Assembly: GCF_026242055.1 (NCBI RefSeq)
Contig: NZ_JAPJDL010000029.1
Span: 1,271-65,270, forward strand
DNA length: 64,000 bases
Direction of reading: 5' to 3'
From: Lentzea sp. NEAU-D7
Lineage (GTDB): Bacteria; Actinomycetota; Actinomycetes; Mycobacteriales; Pseudonocardiaceae
Below the pieces are notes generated by a model. That model saw only the letters and a program-made list of their open reading frames with translations, was not told the DNA's origin and made no database searches. The first letter of the stretch is position 1, and the number at the start of each line of letters is the position of its first letter. The position numbers and the translations under genes are program-made. Below, piece after piece: positions 24,275 to 33,568 of this stretch.

Positions 24275-27151
24275 TCACCCCAGCGACATCTCCAACGTCG
24301 ACCCGGTCCGAGCCTTCCGCACCCTCAACCGGGTGGGAATCCGCTGCCGCAACTCCTCGACGTGCGACACCAGCCCCACCACCCGCCCACCGGCCCGCAA
24401 CTCGTCCAACGTGTTCATGACGATGTCGAGCGTGTCCGAGTCCAAAGTCCCGAACCCCTCGTCGACGAACAGCGTGTCGAGCAACGCCCCACCGGTCTCG
24501 TTGGCCACCACGTCGGCCAGCCCCAGGGCGAGCGACAGCGAGGCGAGGAACGACTCCCCGCCGGACAGCGTCTTGGCCGGCCTGGCCCGCCCCGAGTAGT
24601 CGTCCAGCACGTCGAGGTTCAACCCGCCGCGGGTTCCGCGCGCTCCGGCCGAGTCGGAGTGCACGAAGCTGTACCGGCCCTGGCTCATGCGGTGCAGCCG
24701 CGCGGAGGCGGCGACCGCGACCTCCTCCAGCCGTGCTGCCAGCACGTACGACCGCAGGGTCATCTTCTTGGAGTTCTGGCCGCGCCCGTTGATCACGTCG
24801 GTCAGGGCGTCCAGCTCGGCGTAGGTGGCCTCCAGCGGCTCCAGCGACTTCCACTCGGCACGCAGCCGCGCGGCCAGCTCGCCGACGCGGTCCAGTGCCG
24901 CCTGGGCGCGTGCCAGCCCCGTGGCGGCGGAGGACGCCGCGGCACGGGCGGACGACGCCGCCGCCGTCACCTCGCCCAGGTCCACCTCGGAGTCCGGGTC
25001 GACGTCGGCCAGCTCCTCCAGCGTCGCCAGCGCGGAGGCCCGTGCCCGCTCCCAGGCCGCGATGCGTTCGTCCAGGGCCTGCAGCTTGATGGCGGGACGC
25101 GCCGCGGCCAGTGCCGAGTCGACGTCGGCGAAGCCGGCCTCGGCTGCGAGCGCCGCGACCAGGGCCTGCTGTTCCTCGACCCGTGCTCGTGCGGCGTCGC
25201 GGGCGGAGCGGCGATCGGCCAGCTCCACCAACGCCTTCGCCAGCCTCAGCAGGTGGTCGCGGCGGGTCAGGACGTCGTCGTGGTCGCCGCGGGCCTTGTC
25301 CAGCCGGGCGCCGCGCTCCTCGACCACGCCCACGAGCGACGCGTGCTCGGTGCGCAGGCCCACCAGGTCCTGCTCCACCTGCGCCTTCTCCGCGCCCAGT
25401 TCCCTGGTCTTGGCCTCCAGGCCGACGAACTCGGTCTGCCGCTGCGACCGGGTGCGGGCCAGTTCCAGCGCCGCGCGGTACTCGGCGATGGCGGTGGCGG
25501 GTTCGTCCGAGCCCAGGGCCTCCCAGCAGGCCTGGATGCGCAGCTCGGCGGCGTGCGCGGCGCGCTCCGCCTCGTTGCGGCGGTCCAGGGCGACCTGTTC
25601 CTCCTGGGCCGCGTCTTCCTCGGCGGTCGCGTCGACCCCACCCAGCATCGGCTGAGCGGGGGCCGGGTGCGAGGGCGAACCGCAGACGGCACAGGGCTTG
25701 CCGCGCTTGAGCGCCGCCGCCAGTTCGATCGCCATGTTCTCCAGGCGCTGGTGGCGGACCTGCTGGAGGACGTCCTTCGTCTTCTGGTGGACGTCGATGG
25801 CCTCGTGCAGTGCCTTCTTGCTGCGCTCCAACGCTTCCGCGGCGTCCGGCAGCGCCAGGGCGGCGTCGGCGCGGGACTTCAGCGACTCCAGGCGCGCCGA
25901 GGCCTCGGCGGCCGCGTCCAGCTGCAGGCGGCAACGGGCCACTCGTTCCGGCAGCACCTCCAGCTCGGCGTTCAACGCCAGCAGGCGGCGTTCCACCTGG
26001 TGCGAGGAGTTCTTCAGCACCGACAGCCGGCGCACGTCGGCCTGCTGACGCTCGGCCTCGGCGGCCAGCTCACCCAGGCCACCCGATTCCTCGCGGTAGC
26101 GCTCGGCGTCCTCGCGCAGCGACGACCCCGTGTACCCCAAGCGCTCCAACGACTCCAGGGCTCGGGCCTCGTCACGCACGGCGAACTCGTAGGACTGCTG
26201 GAGCTTCGCGATCTCACCGAACGCCGGCACGACCGGGCTCGCGCGGCGGGCGGCGTCGCGTTCGGCGAACCACGAGGCCGAGTCGGCGGCTTCCACGCGG
26301 GCCAGCAGCTCGCGGGCCTCGCGCACGCGGCGGATCTGCTCGGCCTGCACGCGGGCCTGGGCCAGCATCGCGTCCGCGCCGTCCGCCAGGCCCGCCGTCT
26401 CCTCCGACAACGCAGCGGCCGCGGTCACGGCGGCGGAAAGGCGCTCCAGCACGGATTCCAGCCAGCCCGGTTCGCACGACGGCTCGCCGCCGGCGGCTTC
26501 CGCCACGCGGTGCATGAGCTCGTCGGCGCCCTTGCGGCGCTCCTCCAGCACCCGGCCCGCGACGACGCGCCGGTCGCGGAACCACTTCTCCACGTCGAGG
26601 AACCGCTCGGTGCCGAAGAGCTTCTCCAGCAGCACCTCGCGTTCGGCCGTGTCCGAGCGCAGGAACTTCGCGAACTCGCCCTGCGGCAGCAGCACGACCT
26701 GGAAGAACTGCTCGTACGACATGCCCAGCATGTCCTCGACGGCACGCGCCACGTCGTCGATGCGGGTGATGCCCTCGCCGTCCCAGCCCTCGAGCCAGGT
26801 CAGCGTGCACTTCGCGGGCTGCGTCGTGAATCCGCCGCCGCGCTTCTTCGGACGGTCGAACTCCGGCGAGCGCACGATCCGGAAGCGCCGCGACTGGACC
26901 GTGAGCTCCAGCGACACCTCCGTCGGCACCTCGGGATCGGCGTACTCGCACCGCAGCTTCTTCACGTCGCCACGAGCACCCGGCACGCGGCCGAACAACG
27001 CGAACGCCACCGCGTCGAGCAAAGTCGTCTTGCCCGCGCCCGTGTCGCCGTGCAGCAGGAACAGCCCGTCCGCGCCCAGCTCGTCGAAGTCGACGGCCTC
27101 GGGCTTCGGGTAGGGCCCGAACGCCGTCAGTTCCAGGCGGTGCAGTCTCAT
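24275..27151 (-). CDS. sbcC: SbcC ATPase subunit of the SbcCD nuclease
   Basis: 958 residues from ATG 27151, which overlaps the sbcD stop (ATGA). SMC/Rad50-like: Walker A GDTGAGKTT near residue 35, two long coiled coils with a CAVC zinc hook near residue 487, and at the C-terminus the ABC signature LSGGESFLASLSLALG and Walker B LFVDEGFGTLD. With SbcD it opens hairpins and DNA ends. The long frame upstream of ATG 27151 lies inside sbcD and is not used. A palindromic element of the kind SbcCD cuts sits 200 bp downstream, probably by coincidence. Confidence 0.95.
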   Translation of the reverse strand: MRLHRLELTAFGPYPKPEAVDFDELGADGLFLLHGDTGAGKTTLLDAVAFALFGRVPGARGDVKKLRCEYADPEVPTEVSLELTVQSRRFRIVRSPEFDRPKKRGGGFTTQPAKCTLTWLEGWDGEGITRIDDVARAVEDMLGMSYEQFFQVVLLPQGEFAKFLRSDTAEREVLLEKLFGTERFLDVEKWFRDRRVVAGRVLEERRKGADELMHRVAEAAGGEPSCEPGWLESVLERLSAAVTAAAALSEETAGLADGADAMLAQARVQAEQIRRVREARELLARVEAADSASWFAERDAARRASPVVPAFGEIAKLQQSYEFAVRDEARALESLERLGYTGSSLREDAERYREESGGLGELAAEAERQQADVRRLSVLKNSSHQVERRLLALNAELEVLPERVARCRLQLDAAAEASARLESLKSRADAALALPDAAEALERSKKALHEAIDVHQKTKDVLQQVRHQRLENMAIELAAALKRGKPCAVCGSPSHPAPAQPMLGGVDATAEEDAAQEEQVALDRRNEAERAAHAAELRIQACWEALGSDEPATAIAEYRAALELARTRSQRQTEFVGLEAKTRELGAEKAQVEQDLVGLRTEHASLVGVVEERGARLDKARGDHDDVLTRRDHLLRLAKALVELADRRSARDAARARVEEQQALVAALAAEAGFADVDSALAAARPAIKLQALDERIAAWERARASALATLEELADVDPDSEVDLGEVTAAASSARAAASSAATGLARAQAALDRVGELAARLRAEWKSLEPLEATYAELDALTDVINGRGQNSKKMTLRSYVLAARLEEVAVAASARLHRMSQGRYSFVHSDSAGARGTRGGLNLDVLDDYSGRARPAKTLSGGESFLASLSLALGLADVVANETGGALLDTLFVDEGFGTLDSDTLDIVMNTLDELRAGGRVVGLVSHVEELRQRIPTRLRVRKARTGSTLEMSLG

Positions 27152-28287
27152 TGCTCCTGCTCCCTCGCCACCGACGCGAACGCCTCGCGCAGCAACGCCT
27201 TCTCCGCCTCGGAAGGCTCGGAGCCACGGGCGTCCGACACGAAGCAGCACGCCACTTCCTCGTCGGAACGGCCGCGCACCCTGTCCGCGTAGGTCATGTC
27301 GTGCTGCAGGCCCTGCGCGGGCCGCCACTCCACGTGCACCGCGTGCTCGAACCGCTTCTGCAACTGCCGCAACGCGTCCATCGGCCGCACCTGGTCCGTC
27401 AGCACGACCGACAGGAAGTGGTCCTCCAGCGGCGTGTGCGCCGGATCCTCCAGCACCTCGGCCAGCGTCCCGCTCACCACGGCCAGCTGCCGCGGCACCG
27501 GCAGATCACGCCGCTCCACCCCGACGAGCCCGCCCTCGTCCAGCTCGACCAGCCACACCGACTTGCGGTGCCGCGCCTCGGAGAACGAGTACGCCAGCGG
27601 ACTTCCCGAGTACCTCAGGTTCTCCGCCAGGGTCTGCGGCCCGTGCAGGTGCCCCAGAGCCACGTAGTCGACGCCCGAGAACACCTGCATCGACACGTCC
27701 TGGACGCCACCCACCGCGATGGTGCGCTCGGACTCCGACGGTGCCCCGCCCGTCACGAAGGCGTGCGCCAGCACCACGGAACGCGAGTCCCTCGATGCCA
27801 GGTCGGCGCGAATGCGCCGCATCGCCTCACCGAGAACGGGCGCGTGCCCCTTCTCCGGCACCCCTAGCACGTGCCGCGCGGGCTCCGGCTCCAGGAACGG
27901 GATCCCGTACACCGCGACGGGACCGTGCTCGTCCTCCAGCTCGACGGGCTTGTCCAGCAACGAGATCTGCGTGCGCAGGTACAGCCCGCCCGCCGCCGCG
28001 AACTCCCCGAACACGCCGATCCGCGCCGCCGAGTCGTGGTTGCCGGGCGTGATCACGATCTTCGCGCCGGCCGCGCGGATCCTCATCAGCACCCGCGCGC
28101 ACAACGCCACCGCGTCGGCGGACGGCACGGCGCGGTCGTACAGGTCGCCCGAGATGACCACGACGTCGACCTTCTCGGAAGACACCAGGTCAGCGAGGCC
28201 GCCCAGCACCGACTCCTGCTCCACGAGCAGGTCGCGGCCGTGGAAGGTGCGCCCCACGTGCCAGTCGGAGGTGTGCAGGATCCGCAT
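27148..28287 (-). CDS. sbcD: SbcD exonuclease subunit (Mre11-like)
   Basis: 379 residues from ATG 28287 (MRILHTSDWHVGRTFHG, the family start). Phosphoesterase motifs are present in order: TSDWHVG, VISGDLYDRAVPS, TPGNHDSAARIG, and near the middle a histidine motif, VDYVALGHLHGPQ. Mn-dependent nuclease that pairs with SbcC; the two genes overlap by 4 nt. An earlier in-frame start at 28317 adds ten unlikely residues. Confidence 0.95.
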   Translation of the reverse strand: MRILHTSDWHVGRTFHGRDLLVEQESVLGGLADLVSSEKVDVVVISGDLYDRAVPSADAVALCARVLMRIRAAGAKIVITPGNHDSAARIGVFGEFAAAGGLYLRTQISLLDKPVELEDEHGPVAVYGIPFLEPEPARHVLGVPEKGHAPVLGEAMRRIRADLASRDSRSVVLAHAFVTGGAPSESERTIAVGGVQDVSMQVFSGVDYVALGHLHGPQTLAENLRYSGSPLAYSFSEARHRKSVWLVELDEGGLVGVERRDLPVPRQLAVVSGTLAEVLEDPAHTPLEDHFLSVVLTDQVRPMDALRQLQKRFEHAVHVEWRPAQGLQHDMTYADRVRGRSDEEVACCFVSDARGSEPSEAEKALLREAFASVAREQEQ

Positions 28288-28385
28288 GGCCCCAACCGTA
28301 GAGACGGGGTCCGACAAATCTCCGGGAGGGTTCCCGGCGTGTCACCCGATCGAGTTCAACATCTGTGAGGGAGCATCATCGTGCC

Positions 28386-29297
28386 GTGACCGCAGTGATC
28401 ATCACCGCCTCGCTCGTCCTGGCGCTCGTGTGCGCCGGGGCGCTGGTGTTCGTCTACCGGCTCTACCAGGACAGCGTCCGGCGCACCGACGAAGCGCTCC
28501 AGGCCATCGGCGCGGAACGCGCGCGCTACGACGCCCAGCAGCAAGCCCTGCAACGCTACGAAGTGGCGTTCTCCAGCGTCAGCGGACGCGGTGAACTCGG
28601 CGAACAGGTGCTCGTCGAAACAGCGCGCGCACTCGGCCTGAGGGAAAACCTCCACTACACGCTCCAGACGGACGTGGCGGGCGGCGGCGCGGTCCGGCCC
28701 GACATGGTGCTGAACGTCGGCGGTGGCCGCGCGGTCCCGGTCGACTCGAAGATGTCCATGGCCACCTGGGCCGAGGCCGTCGAGACGGACGATCCGCAGG
28801 AACGCCAGGACGCGCTGCGGGTGCACGTCCGCAACATCCGCTCCCGCGCCGCCGAACTGGCCGGCAAGGGCTACCAGCGCTGGGCCGACGCCATCTACGG
28901 CACGATCATGTTCGTCCCCAACGACGGTGCGGTCGTCGCGGCGCTGGACACCGATCCCGAACTGCTGCGCTGGCTGCTCGACCGCCGCGTCTTCCTGTGC
29001 GGCCCGACCGGGTTCGCCGTGATCGCGTCGAGCGCGATGTTCGCGGTCACCGAACGCGCGCTGGCCGAGGACGTCGAGCAGGTCAGGCTGCAGGCCGGCC
29101 GCGCGAACCGGGCCGCCGACACCGCCATCGAGGCCGTCAACCTCTCCACCACCCACCTGCAGCGCTTCCTGAGCGCCCGGCGCAGGGAGCTCGACGCCCT
29201 GGAGGGCTTCCGGGCGAGCGTGGAGCCGCTGACGGACGCCTCCGCCACCCCCACGCCCCTTCCGCTCGTCCGAAGGGCGGACGAACAGTCCGCTTAA
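28386..29297 (+). CDS. rmuC: RmuC-family DNA recombination protein
   Basis: About 303 residues from GTG 28386; GTG 28365 is the alternative. One N-terminal TM helix (TAVIITASLVLALVCAGALV) is followed by a short coiled coil. The RmuC core holds GRGELGEQVLVETARALGL, the nuclease-like RPDMVLNVGGGRAVPVDSKM and MFVPNDGAVVAAL. The function is poorly defined, a predicted nuclease limiting recombination at inverted repeats. It is short compared with E. coli RmuC, as is common in actinobacteria. Divergent from sbcCD by about 100 bp, it makes a recombination-repair neighbourhood. Confidence 0.87.
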   Translation: MTAVIITASLVLALVCAGALVFVYRLYQDSVRRTDEALQAIGAERARYDAQQQALQRYEVAFSSVSGRGELGEQVLVETARALGLRENLHYTLQTDVAGGGAVRPDMVLNVGGGRAVPVDSKMSMATWAEAVETDDPQERQDALRVHVRNIRSRAAELAGKGYQRWADAIYGTIMFVPNDGAVVAALDTDPELLRWLLDRRVFLCGPTGFAVIASSAMFAVTERALAEDVEQVRLQAGRANRAADTAIEAVNLSTTHLQRFLSARRRELDALEGFRASVEPLTDASATPTPLPLVRRADEQSA

Positions 29298-29386
29298 AAC
29301 GCACGCGGTGTGCCCATGGGTTGCTTCTGGGTGAGAAAGCAGCGGACCGGCGAACACCGAATGGCCGAACGGCTACCGTGTGCGTC

Positions 29387-30109
29387 GTGAGTGAGTTGCG
29401 CGAGCGTTCAGCAGCTTTCGATGACGACGACGTCGAAGACTACGACGCGGTTCCGTGGAACTACCGGGCCATCTTCGGGGAGTTCAAGGGCATCCCGTGG
29501 TGGGCGGCGATCCTCGCTGCCCTGGTCCCGGCGTTCATCGGGGCGTTCATCGACATCAACTCCAGCAAGACCGTCGGCTGGACGTTCTACGTCGTGTTCT
29601 TCGTCGGTGCGCTGGCCGCGATCCTGCTCGTGCAGCGCCGCAGCCTGTTCGGGCCGATGGTGCAGCCGCCGTTGATCCTGGCCGCCACGGTGCCCACGCT
29701 CGTGCTGCTCACCGGCGAGACCAACAAGGGCGGCCTGTCCGCCATGGCGCTCGGCCTGGGCAAGCCGCTGATCGACAGCTTCCCGGTCATGGCGCTCACC
29801 ACCGCCGTCACGGTCGGCCTGGGCATCCTGCGGATCATGACGCAGAAGAACCCGAACCGGCCGACCAAGGACGAGGTCCGCGAGGCCAAGGCGGAGATCA
29901 AGGAACGCTCCAAGCCCGTCCGCAGGCCCCGCGAGGAGCCCGAGGAGGACGAGCGCCCGCGCCGTCCCCGCCCGGAACGCGCCGAGGGCGCTCCGGCCCG
30001 CCGCCCGCGTCCGGAGGGCGCTCCGGCCCGCCGTCCACGCCCGGAAGGCGCCCGCGCCGAACGTCCCGCGGGCCAGCGCAGGCCCCGCCCGCCGCGCGAC
30101 GACCGCTAG
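29387..30109 (+). CDS. DUF6542 membrane protein with Pro/Arg-rich tail
   Basis: 240 residues from GTG 29387. An acidic N-terminus (AFDDDDVEDYDAVPW) precedes about four TM helices (residues 38-155), then a charged cytoplasmic tail. The tail contains a 30-bp repeat encoding GAPARRPRPE twice plus a partial copy. The homologue in mycobacteria sits next to ispH, as here. Function unknown; the tail length probably varies between strains. Confidence 0.8.
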   Translation: MSELRERSAAFDDDDVEDYDAVPWNYRAIFGEFKGIPWWAAILAALVPAFIGAFIDINSSKTVGWTFYVVFFVGALAAILLVQRRSLFGPMVQPPLILAATVPTLVLLTGETNKGGLSAMALGLGKPLIDSFPVMALTTAVTVGLGILRIMTQKNPNRPTKDEVREAKAEIKERSKPVRRPREEPEEDERPRRPRPERAEGAPARRPRPEGAPARRPRPEGARAERPAGQRRPRPPRDDR

Positions 30110-30118
30110 ACACAGTTC

Positions 30119-30146
30119 GTCCCGGCTCGCCAGTGGCGGCCGGGAC
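30119..30146. terminator. Hairpin between convergent DUF6542 gene and ispH
   Basis: GTCCCGGC pairs with GCCGGGAC around an inner CGCC-AGT-GGCG stem. It lies between two convergent stop codons, so it probably ends both transcripts. No T run. Confidence 0.65.
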
Positions 30147-30187
30147 GTCGTCGTGCGGGCCTGGCCGTGGACCAGGCCCTCGACCGA

Positions 30188-31132
30188 CTAGCGGACCAGG
30201 TCCTTGCGGAGCTCGCGCGGCAGCGAGAACGTGATGCGCTCGTTCGCCGTCGTGATCTCCTCGACCTCGCCGTAGCCGTGGGACTCGAGGAACTTCAGCA
30301 GCTCCATCACCAGCAGGTCCGGCACCGACGCGCCCGAAGTGACGCCGACGGTCTCGACGCCCTCGAGCCACGCCAGGTCGACCTCCTTGGCGTAGTCGAT
30401 CAGGTAGGAGGCCTTGGCGCCGTGCTGCAGCGCGACCTCGACCAGCCGGACCGAGTTGGAGGAGTTCTTCGAGCCCACGACGAGCACCAGGTCGCACGAC
30501 GGTGCCATCGTCTTCACCGCGGTCTGGCGGTTCGAGGTGGCGTAGCAGATGTCGTCGGACGGCGGGTCCTGCAGATCCGGGAAGCGGTCCTTGAGCTGGC
30601 GGACGCGCACCATGGTCTCGTCGACCGAGAGCGTCGTCTGCGACAGCCAGATCACCTTGGACGGGTCGCGCACCTCGACGGTCGCGGCGTCCTCGGCGGT
30701 GTCGACGAGCTGGACGTGGTCCGGCGCCTCACCGGCGGTGCCCTCGACCTCCTCGTGGCCCTCGTGGCCGATCAGGAGGATGTCGTAGTCCTCCTTGGCG
30801 AACCGCACCGCTTCTTTGTGGACCTTCGTCACGAGCGGGCAGGTGGCGTCGATCGTGCGCAACGAGCGCTGCTCGGCCTCCGCGTGCACGGCGGGCGACA
30901 CGCCGTGCGCCGAGAACACGACGAGCGCGCCTTCGGGAACCTCGTCCGTCTCGTTGACGAAGATGGCGCCGCGGTCGGACAGCGTCTCCACGACGTACTT
31001 GTTGTGGACGATCTCCTTGCGCACGTAGACGGGAGCGCCGTACTTCTCGAGGGCGAGCTCGACCGTCTCCACGGCACGATCAACGCCCGCGCAGTAACCA
31101 CGCGGCTTCGCCAACAGGACTCGCTTGGGCAT
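30188..31132 (-). CDS. ispH: 4-hydroxy-3-methylbut-2-enyl diphosphate reductase
   Basis: About 314 residues from the ATG near 31132 (MPKRVLLAKPRGYCAGVDRA); the longer frame from 31165 adds eleven unlikely residues. Last step of the MEP pathway, giving IPP and DMAPP. The three [4Fe-4S] cysteines are in GYCAGVDRA, ATCPLVTKVH and ICYATSNRQTA. It is divergent from the lipid-droplet/xseAB operon, as in mycobacteria (lytB2 region). Essential in organisms relying on the MEP route. A prenyl transferase that would use its products is at 43,200. Confidence 0.96.
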   Translation of the reverse strand: MPKRVLLAKPRGYCAGVDRAVETVELALEKYGAPVYVRKEIVHNKYVVETLSDRGAIFVNETDEVPEGALVVFSAHGVSPAVHAEAEQRSLRTIDATCPLVTKVHKEAVRFAKEDYDILLIGHEGHEEVEGTAGEAPDHVQLVDTAEDAATVEVRDPSKVIWLSQTTLSVDETMVRVRQLKDRFPDLQDPPSDDICYATSNRQTAVKTMAPSCDLVLVVGSKNSSNSVRLVEVALQHGAKASYLIDYAKEVDLAWLEGVETVGVTSGASVPDLLVMELLKFLESHGYGEVEEITTANERITFSLPRELRKDLVR

Positions 31133-31195
31133 GCCCCCAGGGTACCCAGGCCCGGTCCTAGGCATTTCAGACGCGGTTGCGGCAGGCTAGTACGC

Positions 31196-31690
31196 ATGAA
31201 GCCACTGCCACTGGGTGTCCGCATCGCCGCCGGGCTGGCGGTGACCGCCCTCGAACAGGCCCGCAAGCTGCCCCAGCAGCTCGCCGGACTCCCGTTGACC
31301 GTGGTCAGCGAGGCGATGCAGCTGTCCATGCGCGTTCAGCAGCATGTGACCGAACTCGCCATCAAGGGCGACGACGTCCTCTCCGGACTGCGGCCGGCGG
31401 AGGAGGAACCGGAGTGGGCGACCTTCGACGAGGAGGAGACGCCCGTCACGACTTCTCAGGAAACTCCCGCGGACGACCCGTGGGAGGAGGAAGTGCGCGC
31501 GATCGCCGAGGTGCCGGAGTTCCTGCCGACCTACGACGAGCTGTCGATCGCCCAGCTGCGCGCACGCCTGCGCAACCTCGACGTCGGCCAGCTCGAGGAA
31601 CTGCTGCGCTACGAGAAGGCGCACGAGTCGCGGCCTGAGTTCGTCGGCATGCTCAACCGCCGGATCGCGACGGTGAAAACGCAGTCGTGA
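31196..31690 (+). CDS. Lipid droplet-associated protein family
   Basis: 164 residues from ATG 31196. The N-terminal half is amphipathic (GVRIAAGLAVTALEQARKLPQQLAGLPLTVV), and the middle is acidic and disordered. The C-terminal domain FLPTYDELSIAQLRARLRNLDVGQLEELLRYEKAHESRPEF... is the conserved part (residues about 108-160). It corresponds to the gene upstream of xseA in mycobacteria (Rv1109c-like, from memory). The lipid-droplet label is a family name; its molecular job is unclear. It overlaps xseA by 4 nt, first gene of the operon. Confidence 0.82.
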   Translation: MKPLPLGVRIAAGLAVTALEQARKLPQQLAGLPLTVVSEAMQLSMRVQQHVTELAIKGDDVLSGLRPAEEEPEWATFDEEETPVTTSQETPADDPWEEEVRAIAEVPEFLPTYDELSIAQLRARLRNLDVGQLEELLRYEKAHESRPEFVGMLNRRIATVKTQS

Positions 31691-32937
31691 GTGATGCGAA
31701 ATCCACGCCGGAGAACCCCTGGCCGGTGCGGACGGTCGCCCGCAAGCTGCTCGACTGGATCAACCGGCTCGGCGAGGTGTGGGTCGAGGGTCAGGTCACG
31801 CAGCTCAACGCGCGCAGTTCCACGGCGTTCCTGACGTTGCGCGACCCGAGCGTCGACATGTCCATGTCGATCACGTGCAACGCCTCGATGATCCGCGAGC
31901 TGCAGCTCACCGAGGGCAGCAGGGTCATCGCGCACGGGAAGATCAGCTTCTACCCGAACCGCGGCACGCTCAGCCTCAGGGCGGACGACATCCGCGCCGT
32001 CGGCATCGGCGAGTTGCTGGCGCGCATGGAACGGCTGCGCAAGCTGCTGCACGCCGAGGGCCTGTTCGACCCGCGCCGCAAGCGCCGTCCCCCGTTCCTG
32101 CCGAACAAGATCGGCCTCATCACCGGCCGGGCGTCGGCGGCGGAGCGCGACGTGCTCACGAACGCGCGGAACCGTTGGCCCGGCGCGCACTTCCGCGTCA
32201 TCAACGTCGCCGTGCAGGGCCCGACCGCCGTCACCCAGGTGATGACCGCTCTGTCCACTCTGGAACGCGACCCCGAGTGCGATGTGATCATCATCGCCCG
32301 CGGCGGCGGCAGCGTGGAGGACCTGCTGCCGTTCTCCGACGAGGCGCTGTGCCGCGCGGTCTCCTCGTGCCGCACGCCGGTCATGTCGGCGATCGGGCAC
32401 GAACCGGACACCCCACTGCTCGACCACGTCGCTGACGTGCGTTGTTCGACGCCGACCGACGCTGGCAAACGGGTGGTTCCCGATGTCGCCGAAGAGAGTG
32501 AACGCGTCCGGCAGATGCGCGACCGGGGCCGCCGCGCGCTGCACGGCTGGGTCGACCGGGAACGCAAACTGCTCGACTCGTTGCGCTCCAGACCAGTACT
32601 TTCGGACCCTTACGGCCCGCTGGAGCGCCGTTCCGAGGAAGTGAAGCGCTTTCGCGACCAAGCCCGCCGGGCCGTCACGCAACGACTCGATCGGGAGGAC
32701 GTCCACCTCTCGGGGACGAAAGCGCGCTTGACGACCCTCGGACCAGCCGCCACGCTGGCCCGCGGATACGCCGTTGTGCAACTCGTCACATCTGACGGTC
32801 CCGACGGCGTGCTGCGTTCGGTCTCGGATGCGCCGAGCGGAACACAGCTGCGGGTGCGCGTCGTTGACGGAGCAGTGTGGGCCGTGGTCAGCGGTCCGGA
32901 AACTGATGGGGAAGGGGGAGGTACCGATGATGCGTGA
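31687..32937 (+). CDS. xseA: Exodeoxyribonuclease VII large subunit
   Basis: 416 residues from GTG 31687. An N-terminal OB fold (VWVEGQVTQLNARSSTAFLTLRD) is followed by the catalytic domain with GLITGRASAAERDVL, IIIARGGGSVEDLLPFSDEALCRAV and a C-terminal coiled coil ending in LARGYAVV. Works with XseB to degrade single-stranded DNA. Overlaps the preceding gene by 4 nt and the following small gene by 11 nt. Confidence 0.96.
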   Translation: MSDAKSTPENPWPVRTVARKLLDWINRLGEVWVEGQVTQLNARSSTAFLTLRDPSVDMSMSITCNASMIRELQLTEGSRVIAHGKISFYPNRGTLSLRADDIRAVGIGELLARMERLRKLLHAEGLFDPRRKRRPPFLPNKIGLITGRASAAERDVLTNARNRWPGAHFRVINVAVQGPTAVTQVMTALSTLERDPECDVIIIARGGGSVEDLLPFSDEALCRAVSSCRTPVMSAIGHEPDTPLLDHVADVRCSTPTDAGKRVVPDVAEESERVRQMRDRGRRALHGWVDRERKLLDSLRSRPVLSDPYGPLERRSEEVKRFRDQARRAVTQRLDREDVHLSGTKARLTTLGPAATLARGYAVVQLVTSDGPDGVLRSVSDAPSGTQLRVRVVDGAVWAVVSGPETDGEGGGTDDA

Positions 32938-33271
32938 TGCCGTGTTCCTGCCCCTCACCATGGAGGCGGCCGGTTCCTGCGGCTCGGGCCTGCGCACGAA
33001 GGCGGAGGCGGCGAACCGCGCCGCGGCGGACTGCTGGACGGCCATGGTGGGCGACTGCGACACCACGGGCCGCCGCACGCTGATCCTGACGTTGCACGAC
33101 CTGAGCGAGGCCACCGCCGGCACGGTGCAGTACCGGCGCGTCGCGGAGGCCGAGGCGCTCATCGACGAGGCGGTGCGAGAGGGTGACGGCGAGGAGTTCG
33201 CGGAGGCCCTGGTCGGCTACGACCTGGCCGTCGCGACCGTGCTGAGCCGCCTGAGGAGCCAATCCGCGTGA
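32927..33271 (+). CDS. Unknown 114-aa protein between xseA and xseB
   Basis: ATG 32927 lies inside the 3' end of xseA and has a strong GGGGGAGG site 6 nt upstream, itself within xseA. Its stop overlaps the xseB start by 4 nt, so translation is coupled on both sides. The protein is soluble, with three cysteines (GSCGSG, DCWTAMVGDC) and an acidic helical C-terminus (RRVAEAEALIDEAVREGDGEEFAEAL). I do not recognise it. In most bacteria xseA and xseB are adjacent, so this is an insertion into a conserved pair. Confidence 0.75.
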   Translation: MMRDAVFLPLTMEAAGSCGSGLRTKAEAANRAAADCWTAMVGDCDTTGRRTLILTLHDLSEATAGTVQYRRVAEAEALIDEAVREGDGEEFAEALVGYDLAVATVLSRLRSQSA

Positions 33272-33501
33272 GTTCGGAATCCACCCAGAACGACACTTCA
33301 TTGGGTTACGAAGCCGCCCGCGACGAACTGGTCGACGTGGTCCGCAAGCTGGAGGCCGGTGGCCTGTCGCTTGAGGACTCGCTGGCGCTGTGGGAACGCG
33401 GCGAGGCGCTCGCCAAGACGTGTGAGCAGCATCTCGCCGGTGCGCGCGAGCGAATCGATGCAGCTCTGGCTGTGGTCGAGGAGGACGTTTCGGACGCGTG
33501 A
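33268..33501 (+). CDS. xseB: Exodeoxyribonuclease VII small subunit
   Basis: 77 residues from GTG 33268 (4-nt overlap upstream). The core motif YEAARDELVDVVRKLEAGGLSLEDSL and ALWERGEALAKTCEQHL match the XseB helical hairpin that wraps the XseA coiled coil. Length is normal. Confidence 0.95.
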   Translation: MSSESTQNDTSLGYEAARDELVDVVRKLEAGGLSLEDSLALWERGEALAKTCEQHLAGARERIDAALAVVEEDVSDA

Positions 33502-33568
33502 TCCCGTGCAAGGATTCAGCTGCCGATCACAAAATCCGGCACGCTGAGTAGTCGCATGGAGGCGCGCA

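Noticed and set aside
24072..25934. 620-codon minus-strand frame covering the repeat patch
   Set aside because: Overlaps sbcC on the same strand in another frame; low-complexity Gly/Arg composition.
24257..27292. 1011-codon plus-strand open frame
   Set aside because: Exact shadow of sbcC; composition is Gln/Arg/Leu-rich and has no domain.
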